From Rhodobacterales bacterium UBA3077 (GTDB lineage Bacteria; Pseudomonadota; Alphaproteobacteria; Rhodobacterales; Rhodobacteraceae): a stretch of 5,909 bases of DNA. The stretch covers positions 4,114 through 10,022 of the forward strand of contig DFBP01000220.1 of assembly GCA_002366685.1 (NCBI GenBank), written 5' to 3'. A program made the translations under genes and the position numbers. Under the pieces are notes generated by a model. That model had not been told where the DNA came from. It did not search any database and saw only the letters and a list, made by a program, of their open reading frames with translations. Within the stretch, counting starts at the first letter, position 1. Every line of letters begins with the position of its first letter. This document shows, one piece after another, positions 1 to 4,946 of this stretch.

Positions 1-1643
1 GAATAGATGATATTCGGGATCACATAATTGCCGTCTTCGTCTTTATCCTTCAGCATGTCCATGACTTGGGACGTGTTCATCGACGAGTTCCATGACATGT
101 TGGCCATATACATGAACAGGGTGTCGATTTTGTAAGGGTCACCGGCATGCGCATTGGAGATCACCATATGCATCAGCCCGTGGGCGGAAAGCGGGTTTTC
201 CCATGTGAAGGCTTTGTCGATGCGCTTGGCGTTGCCGTCTTCATCAATGCACAGGTCTTCGGGGCCGCGCGGGTAACCCAAGTGCGGGCCGTTGAGCGGC
301 GCGCCGGGGGTTACGGTGTGGTGCGGCTTGGGGTGGTCATCCACCGATTTCGGGTAAGGTGGCTTGAAGCGGAAGCCGCCCGGAACCTCGACCGAGCCGA
401 GCAGGATTTGCAGGATGTGCAAGGCGCGCGCGGTCTGGAAGCCGTTGGAGTGGGCCGAGATGCCGCGCATGGCGTGCATGGCCACGGGGCGGCCGATCAT
501 CTTCTCGTGCTTTTCGCCTTTCCAGTCGGTCCACGGGATGTCGAGGGTGATTTCTTCCTCGAAAGCCACGCGAGCCAGCTCTGCGGCGATGGAGCGGATA
601 CGGTCGGCGGAGATGCCCACACGCTCGGCCACGGCATCGGGGGTGTATTCGTCGGTCAGGTATTTCTCGGCGAGAATTTCGAAAGCGGGGCGGCATTGCA
701 CGCCGTTCACTTCGACCATGCCGCTCATGGCGGGCTTGGCACCGGGGGTTTCATAGGGCACGGGCTTGCCGGTGGCGCGGTCCCAGACCAGCTGCTTGCC
801 GTCTGCGTCGCGCACAAACAGGCCGTATTGGTCAGAGCCCTCAACCTGATTCACGAGGAACGGCACGTTGGTGTAGCGGATCAGGTAGTCGAGATCGACC
901 TTGCCGGCTTTCAGCAATTCGTGGATCAGCGACAGGATGAACAATCCATCGGTGCCGGGGGTGATGCCTACCCATTCATCGGCAATTGCGTTATAGCCCG
1001 AGCGGATCGGGTTCACGCCGATGATCTTGGCACCGTTGGCTTTAAGCTTGCCAAGGCCGATTTTGATCGGGTTGGAATCGTGGTCCTCAGCAACGCCGAA
1101 AATCATAAACAGTTTTGCGCGGTCCCAATCCGGCGCGCCGAATTCCCAGAAGGCCCCGCCCATGGTATAGATGCCGCCAGCGGCCATATTGACCGAGCAG
1201 AAACCGCCGTGGGCGGCGTAATTCAGGGTGCCGAAATTCTGCGCCCACCAGCCTGTCATGGATTGGGATTGGTCACGACCCGTGAAAAACGCAAGCTTTT
1301 TGGGGTCTTCCTTGCGAATCGGGTCCAAGAGGCCGGTGGCAATTTCAAACGCCTCTTCCCAAGAGATATCCTCGAACTTGCCTTCGCCACGCTCGCCGAC
1401 CCGCTTCATCGGATTGCGCAGGCGAGAGGGGGCATAATGCTGCATAATGCCAGCGGAACCTTTGGCGCAAAGCACACCCTTATTGACAGGGTGGTCCTTG
1501 TTGCCTTCGATATACTTGACCTTGCCGTCCTTCATGTGGACATTGATCCCGCAACGGCAGGCACACATATAACATGTGGTGCGGCGGATCTCGTCGCTGA
1601 CAACTGGCGAGGTGTCCAGCTGTGGCTGATGATGCTTTGTCAT
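1..1643 (-). CDS. soeA: SoeA-type sulfite dehydrogenase (quinone), molybdopterin catalytic subunit, N-terminal part
   Basis: The minus strand is open from an ATG at 1643 to the window edge (547 complete codons, C-terminus missing). It encodes a DMSO-reductase-superfamily molybdoenzyme. Residues 24-59 hold the N-terminal [4Fe-4S] motif C24-x2-C27-x3-C31-x27-C59, followed by K61. C149 in HGGFCSVNMAAGG sits where the Cys molybdenum ligand of PsrA/PhsA-like enzymes is expected. FGVAEDHDSNP and GVNPIRSGYNAIADEWVGITPGTDG are typical bis-MGD-binding stretches. There is no Tat signal (the protein starts MTKHHQPQLD), which fits the cytoplasmic SoeA of the SoeABC complex, where sulfite is oxidised to sulfate and electrons pass through an FeS subunit (SoeB) and a membrane anchor (SoeC) to quinone. 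Full family length is about 950 residues, so roughly 40% is off-window, with soeB/soeC expected further left. A purine-rich GGGGGAAG lies 1 base before the ATG and supports this start. The family call is firm. The sulfite substrate rests on resemblance to roseobacter SoeA; a thiosulfate or polysulfide reductase-like enzyme is the alternative. Confidence 0.85.
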   Translation of the reverse strand, partial: MTKHHQPQLDTSPVVSDEIRRTTCYMCACRCGINVHMKDGKVKYIEGNKDHPVNKGVLCAKGSAGIMQHYAPSRLRNPMKRVGERGEGKFEDISWEEAFEIATGLLDPIRKEDPKKLAFFTGRDQSQSMTGWWAQNFGTLNYAAHGGFCSVNMAAGGIYTMGGAFWEFGAPDWDRAKLFMIFGVAEDHDSNPIKIGLGKLKANGAKIIGVNPIRSGYNAIADEWVGITPGTDGLFILSLIHELLKAGKVDLDYLIRYTNVPFLVNQVEGSDQYGLFVRDADGKQLVWDRATGKPVPYETPGAKPAMSGMVEVNGVQCRPAFEILAEKYLTDEYTPDAVAERVGISADRIRSIAAELARVAFEEEITLDIPWTDWKGEKHEKMIGRPVAMHAMRGISAHSNGFQTARALHILQILLGSVEVPGGFRFKPPYPKSVDDHPKPHHTVTPGAPLNGPHLGYPRGPEDLCIDEDGNAKRIDKAFTWENPLSAHGLMHMVISNAHAGDPYKIDTLFMYMANMSWNSSMNTSQVMDMLKDKDEDGNYVIPNIIY

Positions 1644-1694
1644 ACTTCCCCCAAAGATTACCGGCCTGAATTCCGAGCCGTCTAGCGCTCAGGC

Positions 1695-1700
1695 ATAATA
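1695..1700 (-). promoter_or_regulatory. soeA: Possible -10 element for soeA
   Basis: On the minus strand this is TATTAT (5 of 6 to TATAAT), about 52 bases upstream of the soeA ATG, in an AT-rich patch (1691-1740) within otherwise GC-rich DNA. No convincing -35 box stands 16-18 bases further upstream, so the call is tentative. The palindrome TTCGAA lies just upstream, at 1703-1708. Confidence 0.2.
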
Positions 1701-1772
1701 CATTCGAAAATTCTAATCCATAGAAATTGTGGGGCTTGTTGCCGCATCTGTTTGGGCGGGGGGAGCAACACC

Positions 1773-1797
1773 TTACCAGTATTAAGCAATTGGGTAA
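1773..1797. repeat. Short inverted repeat in the soeA/methyltransferase spacer
   Basis: TTACC (1773-1777) and GGTAA (1793-1797) form a 5-base inverted repeat with a 15-base centre, midway in the 254-base divergent spacer (1644-1897). It could be an operator half-site pair or chance. Nothing else in this spacer looks coding. From about 1740 the base composition shifts to AT-rich, which probably marks the left part of the insert. Confidence 0.2.
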
Positions 1798-1863
1798 AGC
1801 TAGCCACTACAAAATTTTGGTCTAAAAGCAACTTATTGAATCTTTAGAGTCACTTAGCATATG

Positions 1864-1891
1864 TTGACTAACTCGCTGATTCCGCTATGCT
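1864..1891 (+). promoter_or_regulatory. Sigma70-type promoter of the methyltransferase gene, probably giving a leaderless mRNA
   Basis: TTGACT (1864-1869; 5 of 6 to TTGACA) and TATGCT (1886-1891; 4 of 6 to TATAAT) are separated by 16 bases. Transcription would start 6-8 bases after the -10 box, at about 1897-1899, essentially on the A of the ATG at 1898. No Shine-Dalgarno sequence precedes that ATG (the bases are CTTTCCGG), which agrees with a leaderless transcript. Confidence 0.5.
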
Positions 1892-1897
1892 TTCCGG

Positions 1898-2491
1898 ATG
1901 GATAATACATATAATTTAAATGGTGGTTTTAAACCGACAACTAAGCGTTTCGCCGATCTAGATGGACCGGATTATTTTCCTACGCCTGCATGGGCAACCT
2001 ATGCTTTGATTGATAACGAAGATTTTAAAGGCGATATTTGGGAAAGTGCTTGCGGGAATGGCGCAATGTCCGACGTGCTTGAAAAAACAGGTGCGCAAGT
2101 CCGAAGTTCAGATCTCTATGATCGTGGATATGGAGAAGCAGGAATCGACTTTCTAAATGCTGACACGCGAGTAAAAAATATAGTCACAAATCCACCCTAT
2201 AATGCAGCTGAAGGGTTCTTACGTTCTGGCCTTTCTTTGGCCGAAAACAAATTTGCGCTCCTGCTGAGACTGGCCTTTCTAGAAGGCAGCAACAGGCAGC
2301 GAACAATCTTTTCGGTTTCGCCGCCTTCGCGGGTGTGGGTATTTAGTGAGAGGATCACTTTTTATCCAGCCAACGCGGAAAGGAAGGGAAGTGGTACCAC
2401 CGCCTACGCTTGGTTTGTTTGGGACAAAAACTCCCTAGGGGGAACGGAATTGAAATGGTTCAAGCCCGGCTACAAGGCAAAATACAGCTAA
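1898..2491 (+). CDS. Phage-type SAM-dependent DNA methyltransferase (NPPY motif)
   Basis: This 197-residue protein is of the short class I methyltransferase type seen in phages and prophages. The N-terminus carries YFPTPAWATYALID (residues 26-39). SAM-binding motif I is ESACGNGAM (49-57), the acidic residue after strand 2 is D72 in SSDLYDRGYG, and the catalytic motif IV is NPPY (98-101), usual for N6-adenine or other exocyclic-amino DNA methylation. The C-terminal blocks LLLRLAFLEG (121-130), SRVWVFSERITFYP (144-157) and GSGTTAYAWFVWDK (164-177) match this phage group and may form the short target-recognition part. Motif I has S50 where EPACG-like proteins have Pro. Target sequence and in vivo role are not deducible. 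The gene is visibly richer in A+T than the flanking genes, uses codons such as TTA and ATA, and stands with no cognate endonuclease of normal size beside it. It therefore looks like a horizontally acquired orphan methyltransferase. It ends 2 bases before the stop of the opposing gene. Family call strong, substrate inferred. Confidence 0.8.
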   Translation: MDNTYNLNGGFKPTTKRFADLDGPDYFPTPAWATYALIDNEDFKGDIWESACGNGAMSDVLEKTGAQVRSSDLYDRGYGEAGIDFLNADTRVKNIVTNPPYNAAEGFLRSGLSLAENKFALLLRLAFLEGSNRQRTIFSVSPPSRVWVFSERITFYPANAERKGSGTTAYAWFVWDKNSLGGTELKWFKPGYKAKYS

Positions 2492-2493
2492 CT

Positions 2494-2799
2494 TCACTTG
2501 GTGTTAAGATATTTCAACCCAAGTTTTGTTGCTTTGTAGCCAACGCGGGGAATGTGTTCTAAATAGCCACTGTTAATAAAGTTGCCATCTTCCTCGTGGT
2601 GTGATTTCACATTTCTGACAATTTGGTGCCACATCGGTTCACCGTTTCGCGTTATTGAAGGTTCCCAATCAGCATCAGTAAGACTAACATAATTTGGAAT
2701 TTCCTTTCGCAACTTTTGAAACGAGGCGATATCTGTGGTCTGTGTTGCGGCAATCTGCAAAACCCCAAACGCTATTTCATTTTCAGTCGTAATCATCAT
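2494..2799 (-). CDS. Small winged-helix protein resembling the Mrr N-terminal domain
   Basis: This is a 101-residue protein read from the ATG at 2799 (or 100 from the adjacent ATG at 2796). An upstream in-frame ATG at 2895 exists, but AGGAG at 2805-2809 stands 5 and 8 bases from the two ATGs and decides for the shorter form. Residues 4-40 look helical (TTENEIAFGVLQIAATQ). The second half has the pattern W57-HQIVRN, SHH, GNFINSGYLEHIP, then GYKATKLGLKYL at 87-98. This is the winged-helix layout of the Mrr_N-like domain (helix, recognition helix, wing ending in GY.xT..G..YL), known from Mrr-type restriction enzymes and from stand-alone DNA-binding proteins. No nuclease domain follows, since the stop TGA at 2494-2496 ends the protein just after the wing. 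It may be a regulator, a specificity subunit, or what remains of a restriction enzyme. Composition is AT-rich like the methyltransferase, with which it is tail to tail. Function is unproven. Confidence 0.6.
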   Translation of the reverse strand: MMITTENEIAFGVLQIAATQTTDIASFQKLRKEIPNYVSLTDADWEPSITRNGEPMWHQIVRNVKSHHEEDGNFINSGYLEHIPRVGYKATKLGLKYLNTK

Positions 2800-2804
2800 T
2801 AACA

Positions 2805-2809
2805 CTCCT
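2805..2809 (-). promoter_or_regulatory. Shine-Dalgarno sequence setting the start of the winged-helix gene
   Basis: The minus strand reads TAGGAGTGTTAATGATG. AGGAG is a strong ribosome-binding site for the ATG at 2799 or 2796, and it argues against the 32-residue N-terminal extension that begins at 2895. Confidence 0.65.
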
Positions 2810-2996
2810 ATAAGTGGAACGGTGACTTGATTCCTCGCGATTCGCAACCATTTTTTAAGTTCTTTGCGAGTTGGGCTAGAAAGGGAATGCTGCAATCGAA
2901 CAAGCGAATTGTGGTTTTTTGAGGAGTTGAGCTGACTTGCTTTTCCTCGTAAAAAATAAAACGATGACCTGTACGCCCAGCAAATTGATGCGCCAA
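2808..2996 (-). CDS. Doubtful small ORF (about 62 residues) upstream of the winged-helix gene
   Basis: A reading frame from a TTG at 2996 to a TAG at 2808-2810 encodes about 62 residues, beginning (M)AHQFAGRTGHRFIFYEEK. The frame is open further upstream too. Its stop TAG is embedded in the TAGGAG ribosome-binding site of the next gene, an arrangement typical of translationally coupled genes. Against it are the weak TTG start, no clear Shine-Dalgarno sequence, no recognisable family, and an overlapping open frame. It may be a decayed remnant. Apart from this candidate I see no gene between 2800 and 3015. Confidence 0.2.
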   Translation of the reverse strand: MAHQFAGRTGHRFIFYEEKQVSSTPQKTTIRLFDCSIPFLAQLAKNLKNGCESRGIKSPFHL

Positions 2997-3015
2997 AGGA
3001 ACATCGCCTTTTACT

Positions 3016-3084
3016 CTACCTCTTCTTAATCGTCCACTCCCCGACCCGCCAACGTATAAGTCTCAAACTCGGGGGAGCGACCGC
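3016..3084 (-). pseudogene. rluE (3' fragment): Orphan 3'-end fragment of an rluE homologue
   Basis: On the minus strand, codons 3084 to 3016 read A-V-A-P-P-S-L-RLIRWRVGEWT-IKKR-stop (TAG at 3016-3018). This aligns with residues 152-169 of the intact RluE encoded at 3844-4389 (A-I-G-H-P-T-L-RLIRWRVGEWT). The 11-residue core is identical at the protein level. At the DNA level (3031-3063 against 3883-3915), 24 of 33 bases match and all nine differences are synonymous (for example AGA for CGG, ATA for ATC). Upstream of about 3085 the similarity to RluE stops, so the catalytic domain is absent. The codon choices are AT-richer than in the intact gene and resemble the neighbouring insert. I read this as the tail of a diverged but formerly functional rluE, left at the edge of a recombination or insertion event. 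Confidence 0.7.
3031..3063 (-). repeat. Diverged direct repeat, copy 1 (rluE tail, insert side)
   Basis: This copy encodes RLIRWRVGEWT. It lies in the same orientation as the 33-base segment at 3883-3915 and matches it at 24 of 33 positions. The two copies bracket the hemolysin III gene. Confidence 0.75.
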
Positions 3085-3129
3085 TTTTTGCCAGCCCAAT
3101 GGGTGAATTTCCGCTGATGGAATTATACA

Positions 3130-3142
3130 TGCCCCTAGGGCA
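3130..3142. repeat. Short palindrome upstream of the hemolysin III gene
   Basis: TGCCC-CTA-GGGCA is a 5-base perfect inverted repeat with a 3-base centre, 38 bases before the start codon at 3181. It may be a regulatory site. TATACA at 3124-3129 just before it could serve as a -10 box, but no good -35 partner is seen. The rest of the 3085-3180 spacer shows nothing further. Confidence 0.25.
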
Positions 3143-3180
3143 GGGTGTCTATCTGGCGGGCGGAAGCGTAAGATTGGCTT

Positions 3181-3840
3181 ATGGATAGTCCAAAACAAAT
3201 CTACCCGTCCTTCTCCCTCTCCGAACGGATTGCGGATGGTGCGATGCACTTGATTGGCGTGAGCGGTGCGCTGGCGGGGGCCATCGTGCTGGCTGTGCTG
3301 GCGATCGGGGAGCTTGGGTTCGGGCAGACGATTGCGCTATCTGTTTATGGGGTGGCCTTGGTCCTGACCTTTGTCGCTTCGGCTTTTTATCACATGACCC
3401 CGTGGGAGGGCCTGCGCCCCTACCTGCGCCGCATAGATCACGCGGCGATTTACGTCAAAATCGCGGGCACCTATACACCACTGGTGATCATGATCGGGAG
3501 CCTTTCGGCTTATTTTGTCCTGATTGCGGTTTGGCTTTTGGCGGCTTTCGGTGTGGTTCAGAAGCTGTTTTTCTGGCGGGTGCCGGGCAAGTTCGGGACG
3601 GGGCTTTATCTGGTCATGGGGTGGATGAGCGTTGCGATTGTCTGGTCGCTGATACCGGTTTTGCCGACAAGTGCGATGTGGCTCATTGGTATGGGCGGGC
3701 TGCTTTATACCTTTGGCGTTGTCTTTCATGTTTGGGAAAATCTAAAATTTTCCAACGCGATCTGGCACGGGTTTGTTGTGGCGGCTTCCGCCTGTTTTTA
3801 TGTAGCTATTTCGCTGGGAACGCAGGCCAACCTGGTATAG
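3181..3840 (+). CDS. Hemolysin III / PAQR-family seven-helix membrane protein
   Basis: This 219-residue protein of normal family length belongs to the HlyIII (TrhA/YplQ-like) branch of the PAQR/CREST superfamily of inner-membrane proteins. The family opening E15-RIADGAMHLIG is present, followed by about seven hydrophobic helices at roughly 23-43, 49-71, 86-107, 109-127, 139-160, 163-183 and 194-213. Metal-site signatures are S67-x3-H71 (SAFYH) and D86-H87 (RRIDHAAIYVKIAGTYTP). The C-terminal H-x3-H motif reads N192-AIW-H196, so the first His is replaced by Asn. Start choice: the ATG at 3181 leaves the usual short leader before the family opening; GGAAG at 3162-3166 is too distant to be a good ribosome site. 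Despite the family name, haemolysis is not its established role; bacterial members have been linked to membrane homeostasis, and PAQR relatives to lipid hydrolase-type chemistry. It lies tail to tail with rluE, 3 bases apart. Confidence 0.85.
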   Translation: MDSPKQIYPSFSLSERIADGAMHLIGVSGALAGAIVLAVLAIGELGFGQTIALSVYGVALVLTFVASAFYHMTPWEGLRPYLRRIDHAAIYVKIAGTYTPLVIMIGSLSAYFVLIAVWLLAAFGVVQKLFFWRVPGKFGTGLYLVMGWMSVAIVWSLIPVLPTSAMWLIGMGGLLYTFGVVFHVWENLKFSNAIWHGFVVAASACFYVAISLGTQANLV

Positions 3841-3843
3841 GCG

Positions 3844-4389
3844 CTAGTCCTCCCGCCACTCTCCGCTCTCCAGCCCTTCCAGTGTCCATTCCCCCACGCG
3901 CCAGCGGATCAGCCGCAGGGTGGGGTGGCCGATGGCCGCGGTCATGCGGCGGACCTGGCGGTTGCGGCCCTCTTTGATCGAGATTTCAAGCCAGCAATCC
4001 GGCACGGTTTTGCGAAACCGCACCGGCGGGGTGCGCGGCCAGAGCCAGCTTGGCTCGGCGATGCGCTTGGCTTTGGCGGGGCGGGTGGGGCCGTCTTTCA
4101 GGGTCAGGCCTTGGCGAAGGCTCTTCAGGCTGGCCTCGGTGGGCTCGCCCTCGACCTGCACCAGATAGGTTTTTTCCATCTTGTATTTCGGGTCGGCGAT
4201 CCGGCTTTGCAGGCGGCCATTGTCGGTCAGCAGCAAAAGGCCCTCGCTATCTTTATCGAGCCGGCCGGCGGGGTAGACCGCTGGCACGTCGATGAAGTCA
4301 GACAGTGTAGGGCGTTTGGCCCCCTCGGTGCCTTTGTCGGTGAACTGCGACAGGACGTTGAAGGGTTTGTTAAAGAGGATCAGGGTCAT
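3844..4389 (-). CDS. rluE: 23S rRNA pseudouridine synthase RluE
   Basis: This 181-residue enzyme belongs to the RsuA/RluB/E/F family and isomerises a specific uridine to pseudouridine in 23S rRNA (U2457 in E. coli for RluE). The catalytic motif is AGRLDKDSEGLLLLT (41-55), with D45 as the nucleophilic aspartate. Further family blocks are KYKMEKTYLVQVEG (68-81), the RluE-like EPSWLWPRTPPVR (112-124), GRNRQVRRM (141-149) and the tail HPTLRLIRWRVGEWTLEGL with a terminal GEWRE. There is no N-terminal S4 domain, as in E. coli RluE and unlike RsuA, RluB and RluF. The WLWPR block and the GEWRE tail separate RluE from RluB and RsuA. The ATG at 4389 directly begins the family core MTLILFNKP. No clear Shine-Dalgarno sequence precedes it. 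Codon use is GC-rich and host-like. A diverged second copy of its 3' end lies at 3016-3084. Confidence 0.9.
   Translation of the reverse strand: MTLILFNKPFNVLSQFTDKGTEGAKRPTLSDFIDVPAVYPAGRLDKDSEGLLLLTDNGRLQSRIADPKYKMEKTYLVQVEGEPTEASLKSLRQGLTLKDGPTRPAKAKRIAEPSWLWPRTPPVRFRKTVPDCWLEISIKEGRNRQVRRMTAAIGHPTLRLIRWRVGEWTLEGLESGEWRED
3883..3915 (-). repeat. rluE: Diverged direct repeat, copy 2 (within intact rluE)
   Basis: This segment encodes residues 159-169 of RluE (RLIRWRVGEWT). It is the partner of the orphan copy at 3031-3063, in the same orientation, 73% identical in DNA and 100% identical in protein. Confidence 0.75.
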
Positions 4390-4647
4390 GGCCCGAAGGT
4401 AGCGGGCCCTGAAACAAAGCGCAACGGGCTGGCGCGGCGCGGAGGCAGGCTTTTCAAGCCGGGCAGCGCCAGACGCGCCGCTTCCTTTGCGCAGGCCAAA
4501 GCGGGCCGCCGTGGCGCACCTGTTTCAAAACCGGTTTGAGGGCCGTTGCCTCTGGTTTTCAGCGGGAGTGGCGCTGCGGGTTTCGGAGGCGATTGTGCCG
4601 GTTGTTATCTGCCTTCATGGCCTGACCGCCGCCTGCTTTTTGCAGAA

Positions 4648-4676
4648 CCGGCCCCAAGCTAAAGGGCCGGGCTTTT
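4648..4676 (+). terminator. Rho-independent terminator-like hairpin
   Basis: CCGGCCC (4648-4654) and GGGCCGG (4664-4670) form a perfect 7-base GC stem with loop CAAGCTAAA, followed by GCTTTT. The T-run lies on the plus-strand side, so it would end a rightward transcript. Just before it is a CTGC-TTTTT-GCAG mini-hairpin. No rightward protein gene precedes it. Confidence 0.5.
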
Positions 4677-4696
4677 ACACCGCTTGAGTAGGCTTT

Positions 4697-4726
4697 GGCT
4701 TACACCGCACGGCAAGCCCCTTTTTT
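4697..4726 (+). terminator. Second terminator-like hairpin
   Basis: GGCTT (4697-4701) and AAGCC (4714-4718) pair around a 12-base loop and are followed by CC and six Ts (4721-4726). The stem is short, but the T-run is the best in this spacer. It would back up the preceding terminator or insulate the dehydrogenase from upstream transcription. Confidence 0.35.
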
Positions 4727-4778
4727 GGCGGACCGCTATGCGCGTTGAAATTTGACATGCCCGACACAATCGACTCCC

Positions 4779-4796
4779 GGACCCGTGCTCGGGCCC
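4779..4796. repeat. GC-rich stem-loop
   Basis: GGACCCG (4779-4785), loop TGCT, and CGGGCCC (4790-4796) pair with one A-C mismatch. No T-run follows, so it is not a standard terminator. Its role is unknown. Confidence 0.3.
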
Positions 4797-4876
4797 GCTT
4801 AGGCATAGCGCGAAATTTAAGAAAATTTTGTTAAAATGAGGTAAGGAGAGCGCGCGGTGCGTGAACGGGAAGGCGG

Positions 4877-4905
4877 ATGACAGCCGACCCCCGTTTGCGT
4901 AGTAT
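4877..4905 (+). promoter_or_regulatory. Sigma70-type promoter of the dehydrogenase gene
   Basis: ATGACA (4877-4882; 5 of 6 to TTGACA) and TAGTAT (4900-4905; 4 of 6 to TATAAT) stand 17 bases apart. The predicted start is about 4912, giving a ~35-base leader with a good ribosome site (GGAG at 4935-4938, 8 bases before the ATG at 4947). Confidence 0.45.
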
Positions 4906-4907
4906 CG

Positions 4908-4919
4908 CTGTTTAAACAG
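4908..4919. promoter_or_regulatory. Perfect palindrome at the predicted start site: probable operator
   Basis: CTGTTTAAACAG is a perfect 12-base palindrome covering the predicted +1 of the dehydrogenase promoter, where a bound repressor would block transcription. The half-site word TAAACA recurs at 4921-4926, 8 bases downstream in direct orientation. The regulator is unknown. Confidence 0.45.
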
Positions 4920-4946
4920 GTAAACATTCGATTTGGAGCGAGCAAT

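Larger units (their letters stand above)
4390..4946. other. 557-base non-coding spacer between rluE and the dehydrogenase
   Basis: No convincing gene lies here on either strand. A 66-codon frame at 4487-4687 lacks a start context, runs through a terminator hairpin and resembles no protein I know. The stretch contains a small hairpin GGCTT-TTC-AAGCC (4448-4460), the palindrome AAACCGGTTT (4528-4537), two terminator-like hairpins (about 4648-4726), a GC stem-loop (4779-4796), an AT tract around AAAATTTT (4811-4837) and the promoter and operator region of the dehydrogenase. The two terminators in a row without a gene before them suggest a short untranslated RNA or a decayed gene. Confidence 0.5.

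Noticed and set aside
147..1685. 512-codon open frame on the plus strand
   Set aside because: It is antisense to soeA. The minus-strand frame carries clear catalytic and cofactor motifs, while this frame resembles no protein and is a by-product of GC-rich third positions.
2800..2895. N-terminal extension of the winged-helix protein to an ATG at 2895
   Set aside because: The strong AGGAG site immediately upstream of the ATGs at 2799/2796 marks the real start, and the extension has no domain-like sequence.
3402..3977. 191-codon plus-strand frame overlapping hlyIII and rluE
   Set aside because: It is an out-of-frame shadow of hlyIII running into the antisense of rluE, with no recognisable domains.
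3925..4539. 204-codon plus-strand frame opposite rluE
   Set aside because: It is antisense to the well-supported rluE gene, with low-complexity Ala/Gly-rich translation.
4487..4687. 66-codon plus-strand frame in the spacer
   Set aside because: It has no proper start context, reads through a terminator hairpin and matches no family I know.
4752..4757. Perfect TTGACA as a -35 box
   Set aside because: No acceptable -10 sequence lies 15-19 bases downstream, where the DNA is GC-rich.
4817..4834. CtrA-like TTAA...TTAA motif
   Set aside because: The two TTAA halves are 10 bases apart; the CtrA consensus needs 7.
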